Below, piece after piece: positions 1 through 8,885 of a stretch of 64,000 bases of DNA. Source of the stretch: G963664835 sp965220775. GTDB taxonomy: Bacteria; Chloroflexota; UBA6077; FW602-bin22; JBCLEL01. The DNA lies in NCBI GenBank assembly GCA_965220775.1, contig OZ244845.1, positions 992,001-1,056,000 on the forward strand. Direction: 5' to 3'. Within the stretch, counting starts at the first letter, position 1. Each line of letters opens with the position of its first letter. A program made the translations under genes and the position numbers. The notes under the pieces were generated by a model. The model saw nothing but the letters and a program-made list of their open reading frames with translations. It was not told where the DNA came from and made no database searches.

Positions 1-2
1 GG

Positions 3-1970
3 GAACCTCATGATTTGTTCGCGTCGGGAGTATTCCGAGCCACCGAAGGCGATTGGTTTCGTACTCCGGCGAATGAGTTGACCTCCAGCACCCCCGGAAT
101 CGCTTATTTCGAGGCGAATGGCGAGACCGACTACCAGTTGACGGCAAACCTGATGAGGGCGCGTCAGGGCGCGGGGATTCTTCTGTTGGATTCCGGTGGT
201 GATGGTTTTGGTCTTTGGCTACAACCTTGGTTGAGAGGTCTTTCGTGGCGTCCGATCGTCGACGGTAGCTTGAAACCGCCGGTTGTGAGTGTTCCGTATC
301 GCTCGTTCGTCAAGACATCGGCCAGCCACGTTCAGGACCTGCTGCGGTTACTGTTCGGCTCCTATCCGGCATTCATCGCAATTGTCGGGTTCAGTGGGTT
401 GGCTACAGGTGTGGCCGTTTGGGCCGCACGATTCCTGGGGGCTCGCGATATACCAAGGGACGGACCATGTAATAGACCTGACAAGACGAAGTGGTTCGCT
501 ATCGGATTCGTCGTCTTGGCGCTCGTTGCCAACGCCTACGTTGCCTATTTTCTCTTGGAGCGCTTGCCACACGTCCAGGATTCGGTGGCATACTTGTTTC
601 AGGCGAAACTATTCGCCTCAGGACGTTTGTGGGCTCCGCTGCCGGACAACGTCATTTTCTTCAGGCACGAGTTCGTCGTCGAGCATGCCGGCAAGTGGTT
701 CAGCAAACACCCTCCGGGGCACTCGGCACTGCTGGCCATCGGACAGCTATTCAACGCGCCATGGATCGTCAATCCAATCGCCGGCGCGGTGTCCTTGGGC
801 CTGATCTATCTGATCGGGCGTCGAGCTTATGATGGCTGGACGGGCCTGTTGGCCGTGGGTTTGGGTGCGCTTTCGCCATTCTTTCTATTCAACTCGGGAT
901 CCATGATGGCCCACCCGACCACGCTGATGTTCCTTCTCGCCGGCACTTGGTTCTTGCTCAAGGGATTGGAGGACGACCGCCTCGCGCTTATGCTTGCCTC
1001 TGGGGTTTGCTTTGGCGTCGCTTTCCTGATCCGGCCTTGGACCGCGATCGTGATTGCGGTGGGTTTGGGAATCGTATTCATCCTGAAGGCTCCGCGTTTG
1101 GGTCTCAGGAGAACCGCTGTCCTTGCAGCCGGCGCGGTAATTGGTTCTATACCGTTAGTCCTGATCTACTTGGCATACAATTGGGCCCTCACCGGCCATC
1201 CCCTCCAAACCACTCAACAGCTCTGGTGGGATTTCGATAGGCTTGGATTCGGGCCAGACAACGGTCCTTACGGCCACTCTCCGCTCGACGGCTTATGGAA
1301 CACGAGTCGCAACATGTCGGAGCTGCTCATACACCTGTACGGTTGGCCGGCATCCTTCACGTTGTTGTTCGCTATGGTGCCGTTTGTAACATTGCGAGCC
1401 CGGGCATTCGATTTTGCTTTGCTCTCCGCTTGGCTGATGCTCGTGGCCGGCTACTCGTTGTGGTGGGCGGACGGTATCATGTATGGCCCCAGGTTCTACT
1501 TTGAGGGAACGGGGTTTCTGTTGATTCTCACGGCACGGGGTGTCCGAGAATTGGCCAACCTGTGGCCATCGATAATCGGCCGCTTTGGCGTTAGGCGCGT
1601 CCTGCCGCACCGCGCCGGCCCTATCGTCGTTTACGGGTTCCTCGGCGTAATGGTCCTGCATAATCTGGCTCTATACCTGCCGCAGCAATGGATCATCCAC
1701 CATGGATACAACTACGTAAACCGCGGCTCGGTACGTACGGTTCAAGAGCACTCCTTGACTAACGCTATCGTATTTACCGAGGTCGGACAGTGGTTCGAGT
1801 GGTGGAACTATGGCAAGGTTTTCTCGAGCAATAGTCCGCTACTTGAGGGCGATGTCATATATGCTCGAGACCTCGGAGAATCGAATAGGATACTGATGGA
1901 CGAATATCCAGATAGAAACTTTTATTCGCTTGCCGGCGGCGCACTTACCGAGATCCCGCGTGCGGACTAA
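3..1970 (+). CDS. GT39/ArnT-like membrane glycosyltransferase, 5' end outside window
   Basis: Multi-pass membrane protein of the dolichyl-phosphate-mannose/ArnT (GT-C) type, which transfers a sugar from a polyprenyl-phosphate donor on the outer face of the membrane. The first TTG in frame is at position 15, but the frame stays open to the window edge (codons from position 3 have no stop), so the true start probably lies upstream. Seen: a soluble piece of about 100 residues, one hydrophobic helix, then a periplasmic-loop segment with HVQDSVAYLFQAKL, whose Asp fits the catalytic acid of GT-C enzymes, then KHPPGHS and about eight further hydrophobic segments. The product would help glycosylate envelope polymers or proteins. 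Family membership is fairly sure; the substrate cannot be told. A second GT39-like gene lies at 2733-6203 on the other strand. Confidence 0.8.
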   Translation, partial: EPHDLFASGVFRATEGDWFRTPANELTSSTPGIAYFEANGETDYQLTANLMRARQGAGILLLDSGGDGFGLWLQPWLRGLSWRPIVDGSLKPPVVSVPYRSFVKTSASHVQDLLRLLFGSYPAFIAIVGFSGLATGVAVWAARFLGARDIPRDGPCNRPDKTKWFAIGFVVLALVANAYVAYFLLERLPHVQDSVAYLFQAKLFASGRLWAPLPDNVIFFRHEFVVEHAGKWFSKHPPGHSALLAIGQLFNAPWIVNPIAGAVSLGLIYLIGRRAYDGWTGLLAVGLGALSPFFLFNSGSMMAHPTTLMFLLAGTWFLLKGLEDDRLALMLASGVCFGVAFLIRPWTAIVIAVGLGIVFILKAPRLGLRRTAVLAAGAVIGSIPLVLIYLAYNWALTGHPLQTTQQLWWDFDRLGFGPDNGPYGHSPLDGLWNTSRNMSELLIHLYGWPASFTLLFAMVPFVTLRARAFDFALLSAWLMLVAGYSLWWADGIMYGPRFYFEGTGFLLILTARGVRELANLWPSIIGRFGVRRVLPHRAGPIVVYGFLGVMVLHNLALYLPQQWIIHHGYNYVNRGSVRTVQEHSLTNAIVFTEVGQWFEWWNYGKVFSSNSPLLEGDVIYARDLGESNRILMDEYPDRNFYSLAGGALTEIPRAD

Positions 1971-2330
1971 CGATCGGTTTCGTTCCGGCCTTACCTCTTC
2001 TGTGGCGAGGGCGTTACCCCACTTGATTCCTACCGAGGTTCCAGCCTTTTCGACTAATTTGCCCAAAATGTGAGACTTTCGACTGCCGCTGAACTGGCCA
2101 GGGTCTCCAAAGATGCTCAGATAAGCATCCGAGCGATAATGCGGGAAGTGAGTTTAGCCATTCAGTATCAGCCGACGGCCGACCCCTTGGCCGACCAATG
2201 GCGTGAGCTGTGGGGCGACAGCGGGCCTGACATCGCTCGCGAGCTATAGCTGCCCGCTCGCTCACCTTCTCTCGCAAGCAAATACAGTTTGCTGTTGCGT
2301 GTGCGCTATGATTTACCGAGGAGCGCATAG
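1971..2330. other. Intergenic region with one small hairpin
   Basis: No convincing gene is visible. A perfect six-base inverted repeat (GATGCT/AGCATC, loop of six) lies at 2112-2129, without a T-tract. The last 60 bases are AT-richer and precede the small gene at 2331. A TATGAT hexamer at 2307-2312 could be a -10 box, but no matching -35 box stands at normal spacing. Confidence 0.4.
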
Positions 2331-2561
2331 ATGAAGAAAGAATTGCGAGGAAAACGCCCAAGAGGCCGGCCCACTGAAAAGCACCTACCACCACGGACCG
2401 ACGCCAGCATGGACGAGCTTGCCGAGGCGATGTTCAGCCTGCCGGCGGATCACCACTGGCAGTATGACGCAAAGACGGACTACCATTGCCGAGCCTGCCG
2501 CCGGCCGGTCCGCTATCCCGACACACTTACACGCGCCGGCCTGTGCTCGACTTGCCAATGA
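2331..2561 (+). CDS. Small zinc-ribbon protein with AT-hook-like N-terminus
   Basis: A 76-residue basic protein that I do not recognise by name. Seen: an RGRP core (residues 11-14) in a Lys/Arg-rich stretch, which resembles an AT hook; an acidic helix (MDELAEAMFSLPADHHW); and two CxxC pairs (Cys53/Cys56 and Cys72/Cys75) that would form a zinc ribbon at the C-terminus. The ATG at 2331 is preceded by GAGGAG about eight bases upstream, which supports the start. The combination suggests a small nucleic-acid-binding protein, but this is inference. It stands alone, facing a convergent gene, and may be a lineage-specific family. Confidence 0.6.
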   Translation: MKKELRGKRPRGRPTEKHLPPRTDASMDELAEAMFSLPADHHWQYDAKTDYHCRACRRPVRYPDTLTRAGLCSTCQ

Positions 2562-2640
2562 CATGGGCGCCGGCCCTGTGATACACTCCCAGACGTGGGA
2601 CCTCGATGCGCTGATAAGTCAGCGTAGTCCCATGCAGAAT

Positions 2641-2723
2641 GCCCCGGTTGCGCACTACACTGAGAAACAGCGTGACATTAGTGCGCATGAGAACCGACCA
2701 GGTCACGGCCGGCTCACCGGGGC
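2641..2723. repeat. Nested inverted repeats between convergent genes
   Basis: An outer inverted repeat GCCCCGG (2641-2647)/CCGGGGC (2717-2723) encloses a perfect eight-base repeat GCGCACTA (2650-2657)/TAGTGCGC (2679-2686). The structure fills the gap between the stops of two convergent genes. It could act as a bidirectional terminator or be a decayed small element. There is no run of T after the stems, so a classical intrinsic terminator is not shown. Confidence 0.4.
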
Positions 2724-2732
2724 ATTGCTATT

Positions 2733-5700
2733 CTAGCTAACCGGCGGCTTGCGTAGCATTGTATGTAACTCCCCAAATTTGATCACTCTGTGCTGTCCGG
2801 CATCGGCTACGTAGACATTTCCATTCGTATCGACGGCTATCCCGACCGGTCTTACCAGTTGGCCACTTCCTCCCAGCCGTTCGATGGGTTGTCCGTCGAT
2901 AGAGTAGCGCACCACCGCGCCGCTTGATGGATCGGTCACCCAGATTGTGCCATCTCCCGCCGGTGCGAGGTGAGCGCCACGCAAGCTGAACGCTTCCGAT
3001 AGCGGCCAATCCATCAAATGATTCCAACTGTAATCCAAACGGCTCAGTCTACTATTCACCGCGTCGACAATGAAAATATTGCCTCTTTGGTCCACCAGAA
3101 CGTCAACCGGCTCTCGAAATTGATCCGAAGCTTCGCCCTTTCGCTCGATTATCTGGATGATTTGCCCGCCCGGAGACAGCACGAGGACCCGACTCATGCC
3201 TGTATCAGCTACGTGGAAATTACCCTCGGAATCTATATCCAGACCTCGGGGCTTGTACATAGCCGCAGATGGTCCGGCCAGCTTATCGACCAGCTCTCCG
3301 GTTGGAGAATATCTCCTTATCCAGCCGGTTTCCGAGTCCAGGACCACCAACGCTCCGTCGTTGTCTATCGCGAGTTCAGTCGGTTCTCTTAGTTGATCCT
3401 CGGCACCGCCCTCCGCTCCCCATGAACCGACGAAATCGCCGGTAGGGTTGAACTTCTTGATCCGAGCGTTGCCGGTGTCTGCGACATATACGTTGCCGTC
3501 CGCGTCGACGGCAACGCCCCTAGGATCGAGGAGCTCTCCGTCCCCCTCGCCAGGGCTGCCGAAAGCCAGTATCGGACCAAGCGGTGATGGCCTGAGAGTA
3601 GTTCGCGAAGACTCCAAGCGCTCAGGCCGAGACGTTGTCTCGGTTGGGCCGGCGCGAACAGGGTAGCTGCCCCACTCGGGAAATAGCCGATCAGACGGGA
3701 TCGGCTCCCGATCTCGGCCGGGCGGTACCCAGAACACTCTTATGAATGTGTGATCGGTCTCGTCTGTGTAGCGTACTCTAATATCGTGAAGGCCTTCAGT
3801 TAGCTCAATCCCGCCCTCCAGGTACTGATTCGTCGCGTGACCGTTATCGACGACAAGTTGGTTGTCGATGTACAGCCAGGATCTATCGATCGATTGAGTC
3901 CCGAATCGATAGGATCCGGCGCGCGGAATATCGACCTTGCCTTCCCATTCGACGCTATAAGGTGGCTGGAGTGGGCGCAGATGAAATCTGATGTTCAGGC
4001 TGGGATCGATTCGTTCGAGCTTCGGCGGGCCCTGCCAGCCAGGACCCTGGTAATAGCGGCCAAGAAGTCCCCTGACCTTTACTTGGGGCATGTATAGCGC
4101 ACCGTGCCCCAGGACTTGCTTAGCCTGTCCTGGGGTTTGCCACGTCAACCTTACAGGAGTAGCGCGGTCGACCACTCCCCGGAGTGTGATCGGATGCCTG
4201 CCCAGGGCAAGCACCTTGGACCTTGTTTGGCCGCCAGTCAGTACCTCCGTCTCGTCGATGCTCAGCGTCAGCCCAGCCGGCCCAATGAGTTCCAATTCGT
4301 ATCTGCCGTACGTTGGGACCACAAGTGTTCCACGCCATTCAGCATAGAAAGGAGGCGGTATCGGTGGACCGAGTGCCCAGTCGAAATCTAGCGCGGTGAC
4401 GCGGCTTGTTATCGCCGGCTCCTCGGAAGGCTGTCCGTCTCGGTAGTATCGGGCGACCAAACCCTGAATACTCGATATCTGATCTTCGGGGATGAACACT
4501 GATCTAAGTACTACTGGCCCACCGAAACTCGCAGTCCGCAGTTCAGACTGCGCATTTGGGTAAAGCTCTCGAAGCAGGTTAAAGCCTTTGACGTTCTCAC
4601 CATCAAGGAAGATCGCGGTATCTCTCTGGTCGCGGAGTGGAAGGGTGGATGCCAGATCGAACGGCTCCTGGGTTGCAAACTCCGGCACCATGAACTTAAT
4701 AGTCGGCCGATTGAGGAAGGTGTCTTCCACTATTATCCGAGTGTCGGGTGAGGTCTCTTCGAGCTGGCGAGCGATCAAGGTCTCTTGGATCGAGTGTGCC
4801 GACCATACAGTGAAATCATTCTTGCCGCGAACGAAGTATGTCTCGTAGTTCCAGAAGCCGCTAAGAGCCAACAGGCCGACTATTGGCAACGCGGCGAATT
4901 TTTCGTTTCCACGACCGAGCACCATTTCAAGACCTCGCCAAGTCGATCCCAGGACCCACGCAGCCAACATGACGACGCCGGGAACCACGCCAATGCTGCG
5001 CCAAGACTGGGGCGCCTCGAAGTCCAACGAGAAAATTCCCGGCAAGATCATGATCAGGACCCATAGGATGAGTAAGAAATGCTGGTGACGTCGGATCAAG
5101 AGAATCGATGTCAGTAACCCCAACGCAAAGAGCGCTCCCGTGAGCGGGTCGAGCATAGGTTCTCCCGGCAGATTGTGGCGGCCGTTATTGTCGCCGCGAT
5201 AGTTGAACATCAAGAGATGCTTCTCAATATTCGTCCGCAGGATCGAGACATGTTGCTCCGCCGGCTTGTCCTTGAATATCCAGACAGTTCCAACACGCTT
5301 CGTGAAGTCGCTTGGATTTTGGGCCGCGAAGATGCCAATCGGCAGGAACATCACGCCGGCTACTACTGTGGCAAGTATCAACCCTCTGTAATGAGCTCTA
5401 GCGAAATCGAGACGACCGCCCACCAATCTGTGCAGTAGCCAGAGCGCGATCACTACCGGCACAAGGTTGAACGCGAGATACGAATGCAACCCCAATCCCA
5501 ACGATATGCCGGCGCAGGCGAAATCGAAGTGACTGCGGCGTCTCAGACCGCGAAGCAGGAAATATGCGCCGAGAGCGGCGAAAAACCCGGCCAGCACCCC
5601 GCTCATTCCTAGACGACTGGCGCTGAAGTGCCATCTGTCGATTGCCATTAGCGCGGATGCGGTCAGCCCGACGCGCCAACCGAAAAGCTCCTTGCCGAGC

Positions 5701-6203
5701 AAGTACATGGCCAGTATCGTCAGCGAGCCTATAATCCCCGCGACAATTCGCACCGAGAAGATATTGAACCCAAACAGCTTGATGGACGTCGCCATCAAAT
5801 ATAAGTAAAACGCAGGAAAGTGAGTGCTCCCCTCCGACACGTAGGTTGGCCGGAAGTTGGGTTCTTCCAAGATGCGTTGGGCGATTAACCCGTTCTGGGC
5901 CTCGTCGAACCAAACGCCTTCCGGCAAGGTCGCGGTATCGACGAATCTCAATGCGACTGCCGCGGAGAAGATGATCGGTAGTCCAACTAGTACCGTCAGT
6001 CGTCCGCGGTTGTCCGCTGGTTCGTCGGGGAGTCGACGAAGGGCGAAGAATAAGAGAAGTGCACCGGCGACGAATAGAATCCCGGCGTCCAATAGCAGAT
6101 TGCGCTTTAGTGATGCCTGTTGCGCATACATCCCCATGACGACGGCCAAGATGGGGAGGAACAGAAGTTTAGCTTTTTCTTTGCGCTTGAGCATCGTTGC
6201 CAT
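2733..6203 (-). CDS. GT39-like glycosyltransferase fused to two PA14 domains and an NHL propeller
   Basis: An 1156-residue membrane protein with three parts. Residues 1 to about 460 form a GT-C/GT39 membrane region with a catalytic-type acidic pair, Asp100-Glu101 in WFDEAQNG, followed by about ten hydrophobic segments. Residues of about 580-715 and 715-860 look like two PA14 carbohydrate-binding domains; the second has the sequence WLYIDNQLVVDNG and ends in IRVFWVPPG, typical of PA14. Residues of about 890-1145 carry NHL repeats, with units such as PRGVAVDADGNVYVADTGN recurring at intervals of about 48 residues. The C-terminal parts would lie outside the membrane next to the active site. GT39 enzymes usually end near 500-700 residues, so the fusion is notable. 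A later in-frame Met (residue 4) is an equally possible start. Confidence 0.85.
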   Translation of the reverse strand: MATMLKRKEKAKLLFLPILAVVMGMYAQQASLKRNLLLDAGILFVAGALLLFFALRRLPDEPADNRGRLTVLVGLPIIFSAAVALRFVDTATLPEGVWFDEAQNGLIAQRILEEPNFRPTYVSEGSTHFPAFYLYLMATSIKLFGFNIFSVRIVAGIIGSLTILAMYLLGKELFGWRVGLTASALMAIDRWHFSASRLGMSGVLAGFFAALGAYFLLRGLRRRSHFDFACAGISLGLGLHSYLAFNLVPVVIALWLLHRLVGGRLDFARAHYRGLILATVVAGVMFLPIGIFAAQNPSDFTKRVGTVWIFKDKPAEQHVSILRTNIEKHLLMFNYRGDNNGRHNLPGEPMLDPLTGALFALGLLTSILLIRRHQHFLLILWVLIMILPGIFSLDFEAPQSWRSIGVVPGVVMLAAWVLGSTWRGLEMVLGRGNEKFAALPIVGLLALSGFWNYETYFVRGKNDFTVWSAHSIQETLIARQLEETSPDTRIIVEDTFLNRPTIKFMVPEFATQEPFDLASTLPLRDQRDTAIFLDGENVKGFNLLRELYPNAQSELRTASFGGPVVLRSVFIPEDQISSIQGLVARYYRDGQPSEEPAITSRVTALDFDWALGPPIPPPFYAEWRGTLVVPTYGRYELELIGPAGLTLSIDETEVLTGGQTRSKVLALGRHPITLRGVVDRATPVRLTWQTPGQAKQVLGHGALYMPQVKVRGLLGRYYQGPGWQGPPKLERIDPSLNIRFHLRPLQPPYSVEWEGKVDIPRAGSYRFGTQSIDRSWLYIDNQLVVDNGHATNQYLEGGIELTEGLHDIRVRYTDETDHTFIRVFWVPPGRDREPIPSDRLFPEWGSYPVRAGPTETTSRPERLESSRTTLRPSPLGPILAFGSPGEGDGELLDPRGVAVDADGNVYVADTGNARIKKFNPTGDFVGSWGAEGGAEDQLREPTELAIDNDGALVVLDSETGWIRRYSPTGELVDKLAGPSAAMYKPRGLDIDSEGNFHVADTGMSRVLVLSPGGQIIQIIERKGEASDQFREPVDVLVDQRGNIFIVDAVNSRLSRLDYSWNHLMDWPLSEAFSLRGAHLAPAGDGTIWVTDPSSGAVVRYSIDGQPIERLGGSGQLVRPVGIAVDTNGNVYVADAGQHRVIKFGELHTMLRKPPVS

Positions 6204-6431
6204 GCGATTCGATTACGCCGGCGGCGAGGTCGCGCAAGACGCGCCCAGCATTCGGGATTTCCAAGTGCTGGTCGCGGGATTGAGGCCGCGCGCTTCAACT
6301 AACCCGTATGACACGATTTCATGATGTCGGCATCGCATTAGGGATTCTATAAACTCGTGCATCTTGAAGCCAAGATTCGCGGCGGGTGGTGAGCCGGAAT
6401 AGGGTCCATGTTCGATGGTATAATTTGCCCC

Positions 6432-6522
6432 GGAGGGGTGTCCGAGTGGTTTAAGGTGCCGCTCTCGAAAAGCGGTGCGGCTGTAACGGTCGCCGTGGGT
6501 TCGAATCCCACCTCCTCCGCCA
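6432..6522 (+). tRNA. tRNA-Ser(CGA)
   Basis: A full cloverleaf can be drawn. Acceptor stem GGAGGGG pairs with CTCCTCC (6512-6518, one G-T pair). The anticodon stem CCGCT/AGCGG encloses loop CTCGAAA with anticodon CGA at 6466-6468. A long variable arm follows, as expected for serine. The T arm is GTGGG-TTCGAAT-CCCAC. The discriminator is G6519 and CCA is encoded at 6520-6522. Confidence 0.96.
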
Positions 6523-6800
6523 CACTAGGCCGTCGGATATTCGGATTCTGGTGGGTGTCTTCAGGGTCTCCAGAGTTTTCCGCTAGCGAGGATATCGTTT
6601 CCATACATACCCGCGCTCGCCGTCCCGACATGTCTTTTTGCCTTGTTGAAGTCGAAAGCAATATTTTGAACCTGCTCCCAAAAGGGAAACGCGAGGATGT
6701 CGGATTTCTTCTCGAGAATAGACTGCCTAACCGGGGAACGTAATATTCCTAGACGGTGATGTAGACCAACTAAAAACCCCTAACAAAGGAGTACACTCTC

Positions 6801-7418
6801 TTGCGTGTTATCGCTGTAGGTTGCGAATACTCAGGTGTCAGCACCCTGATCGAGGAACTCTCTCAATGGGGCATAGCCCGTGGCATCGATCACCATCTCG
6901 ATGACCATTTCACCATCCCCGATGCTTTTCACTTAAGCAGTGAGGAGCAGCAGGCCATGCTCGAAATGCTGCCAGCAATCAAGGAACGCTTTCAGCGTTT
7001 CCAGATTGTTTATCATATCCGCCTGCTGCATCTTTTCAAGGACATCTTGCTGGGCGGTTTCCACATAGAGGAAAAGATCTACGGCCCCAAGTATTATTAC
7101 CCCGGCGTCGACATAGAAGTCCGCGAGTACGAGACGGATATGCCCGATGACACTATGCTCGTCCACTTGCACGCGACACCGGAAGCGATCTGCGCCCGCA
7201 TGGCTGAGGCTCCACATCCGCACCAGTTGGTGCCGTCATCCGACGTGCCTGAAGTAGTGGAGCGCTTCCAGCAAGAGGTAAGAAAATCCTGGATCCGGCG
7301 AAAATTCTCCATCGATACCACTGACCTAACTCCAGCGCGACTCCTCGACACTTTCCTAGAACGCTCCATCCCCCACCTAAACCCTGGAGACCCCGCGACG
7401 CGTCTATTGACCTCCTAA
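6801..7418 (+). CDS. P-loop NTPase/kinase-like protein lacking the Walker A lysine
   Basis: A 205-residue soluble protein that resembles small nucleoside or nucleotide kinases. It opens with a beta strand and a P-loop-like GCEYSGVST (residues 7-15), in which the usual Gly-Lys-Ser/Thr is Gly-Val-Ser-Thr. A region EEKIYGPKYYYPG and a later VHLHATPEAICARM strand and helix also look kinase-like. The start is TTG at 6801 with AAAGGAGT eight bases upstream. The next gene on the strand begins about 100 bases later and is not clearly coupled. Without the lysine, classical ATP hydrolysis would be weakened, so the protein may bind rather than phosphorylate. Function unknown. Confidence 0.65.
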   Translation: MRVIAVGCEYSGVSTLIEELSQWGIARGIDHHLDDHFTIPDAFHLSSEEQQAMLEMLPAIKERFQRFQIVYHIRLLHLFKDILLGGFHIEEKIYGPKYYYPGVDIEVREYETDMPDDTMLVHLHATPEAICARMAEAPHPHQLVPSSDVPEVVERFQQEVRKSWIRRKFSIDTTDLTPARLLDTFLERSIPHLNPGDPATRLLTS

Positions 7419-7516
7419 TCCTGCCGACGATATGCGCAGGACGCTACCTGTGATCAAGAGCAGTATCATGAGTTCCGTAAGTGAAGGCCTCGACTCGCTG
7501 AGGATTGCGAATCAAC

Positions 7517-8641
7517 GTGAAGATCACTCATCTGGAACTGGAAACAGTTCGGGCAAACGAGCGCGAGACATGGATATTCGTGCTGATGCATACCGACGCC
7601 GGACTCACCGGCCTGGGAGAGTTGAATCCCTCGGCGCCGCGGAGCCTGTGCGCCGAGGCTGTGCAAAGGCTGAGCCGGCACCTGGTGGGGCGCGACCCGC
7701 GCCGCATCACCTCGCTATACGCCGATTTGCGGGGCGAAGTGTCGGATTTGGTTGGCGTCCGGGCGCTGAGCGCGTTGGAACAGTGCCTGTGGGACCTTCT
7801 GGGCCAATCGCTCCAAGCGCCTATCCACGTACTGATGGGTGGGACATGCCATGACGCAATCCGCCTCTACGCAAATATCACCCGTGCCACGCCGTCCCGC
7901 ACGCCGGAGGCTTTCGCGCGCAACGCAGTTGGCGCGGCAGCCGATGGCTTCACTGCGGTGAAACTCGCCCCGTTCGCCGGCGGCCGGCCTATCGACCGGA
8001 TCGATCATCTGGAGGAATCGCTGGAATGCGTGCGGGCCGTGCGCCGCGCGGTGGGTCCCGATGTAGATATCATGTTGGACTGCTATGGCTTGTTTACCGT
8101 CACGGCCGCGCTCGATATTGTCGATGCGCTGGCCGGCGTCGACTTGTACTGGTTGGAAGAGCCAGTCGAACGCGACGACTTGGAGGGCTATCTGCAGGTC
8201 AAGGCGCACTGTCCGGCGCAGTTAGCCGGCGGCGAGGTCTACGAGTTTCTCGATGGATTCTGGCCGGCGCTGGACCGCCGGGCATTCGACATCGCGATGC
8301 CGGACGTGGGCGTGGTAGGCGGTATTTCCGAGCTGGACAGGGTCGCCTCGGCGGCGGAGAGCCGGGGGATTCGGATATCCCCGCATGGGCCCTTCGGCCC
8401 GGTGACACTGGCGGCCAGCGCCCAGGTGATGGCGACCCACCCAGGATTTCTCACGCTGGAGTACCCATGGGGAGTTAACGACTGGCGGGCCGGACTGGTG
8501 GAGCCGGCGGAGCGCATCGAAGGCTCGTACTACCATCTGCCGGACCGGCCGGGACTTGGCGCGGCCCTGAACCCGGAGGTGCTAGCGGCGCATCGGGCCG
8601 CCAGGTGTGTCGGCGCCAGCCCGGATGAGCGAATACTATGA
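7517..8641 (+). CDS. Mandelate racemase/muconate-lactonizing enzyme family protein
   Basis: An enolase-superfamily enzyme of about 374 residues, probably a dehydratase or racemase acting on a sugar acid or related carboxylate. Numbered from the GTG at 7517: a capping domain covers about residues 1-120. The barrel follows, with Lys149 in AVKLAPF; metal ligands Asp188 (MLDCYG), Glu214 (WLEEP) and Glu240 (GGE); and the Asp263/His290 pair (MPDVG, SPHGPFG) that serves as general base in the mandelate racemase group. An upstream in-frame TTG at 7505 would add four residues but sits directly on the only Shine-Dalgarno-like bases (GAGGA, 7500-7504), so GTG is preferred. All active-site elements are present, so the enzyme is likely active. 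The substrate is not known. Confidence 0.88.
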   Translation: MKITHLELETVRANERETWIFVLMHTDAGLTGLGELNPSAPRSLCAEAVQRLSRHLVGRDPRRITSLYADLRGEVSDLVGVRALSALEQCLWDLLGQSLQAPIHVLMGGTCHDAIRLYANITRATPSRTPEAFARNAVGAAADGFTAVKLAPFAGGRPIDRIDHLEESLECVRAVRRAVGPDVDIMLDCYGLFTVTAALDIVDALAGVDLYWLEEPVERDDLEGYLQVKAHCPAQLAGGEVYEFLDGFWPALDRRAFDIAMPDVGVVGGISELDRVASAAESRGIRISPHGPFGPVTLAASAQVMATHPGFLTLEYPWGVNDWRAGLVEPAERIEGSYYHLPDRPGLGAALNPEVLAAHRAARCVGASPDERIL

Positions 8642-8689
8642 GCACAGCCTCCCGAATCGTCACTTAGGCGCAAGCCGGAGTCCAGAGGG

Positions 8690-8885
8690 GAGAGGGTACG
8701 TCGTAGCCCCGGCCCTTGCCCCCGGACGAGCAGAATACGCAAACGAACGAAGATAAGATTGGCGCGGTCAATTCCCGCCTCGAACCAAGCCGACGACAAG
8801 ACCCCGCGCTGGCGAGCGTGTTCAGTTACAATGCCGTTTGGAGTCAATCTTGATCATGCGATTTGATCGACGGAGTGGCGCAATG
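8690..8885 (+). promoter_or_regulatory. Conserved leader spacer of the array (first copy)
   Basis: The spacer before each propeller gene is strongly conserved, including GAATACGCAAACGAA and a TTACAATG block shortly before the gene. In copy 1 the TACAAT at 8827-8832 resembles a -10 box; copies 3 and 5 match it, while copies 2 and 4 have TACACT and TACCAT. No clear -35 box is seen. A GGAG at 8872-8875 lies ten bases before the ATG at 8886. Each gene therefore seems to carry its own leader rather than share one operon promoter. Confidence 0.45.

Noticed and set aside
2650..2686. Inverted repeat as a factor-independent terminator
   Set aside because: The stem is good, but no T-run follows on either strand, so it is listed only as an inverted repeat.
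6347..6743. Open frames on both strands across the tRNA-Ser gene
   Set aside because: Both run through the full cloverleaf of the tRNA and have no protein similarity.
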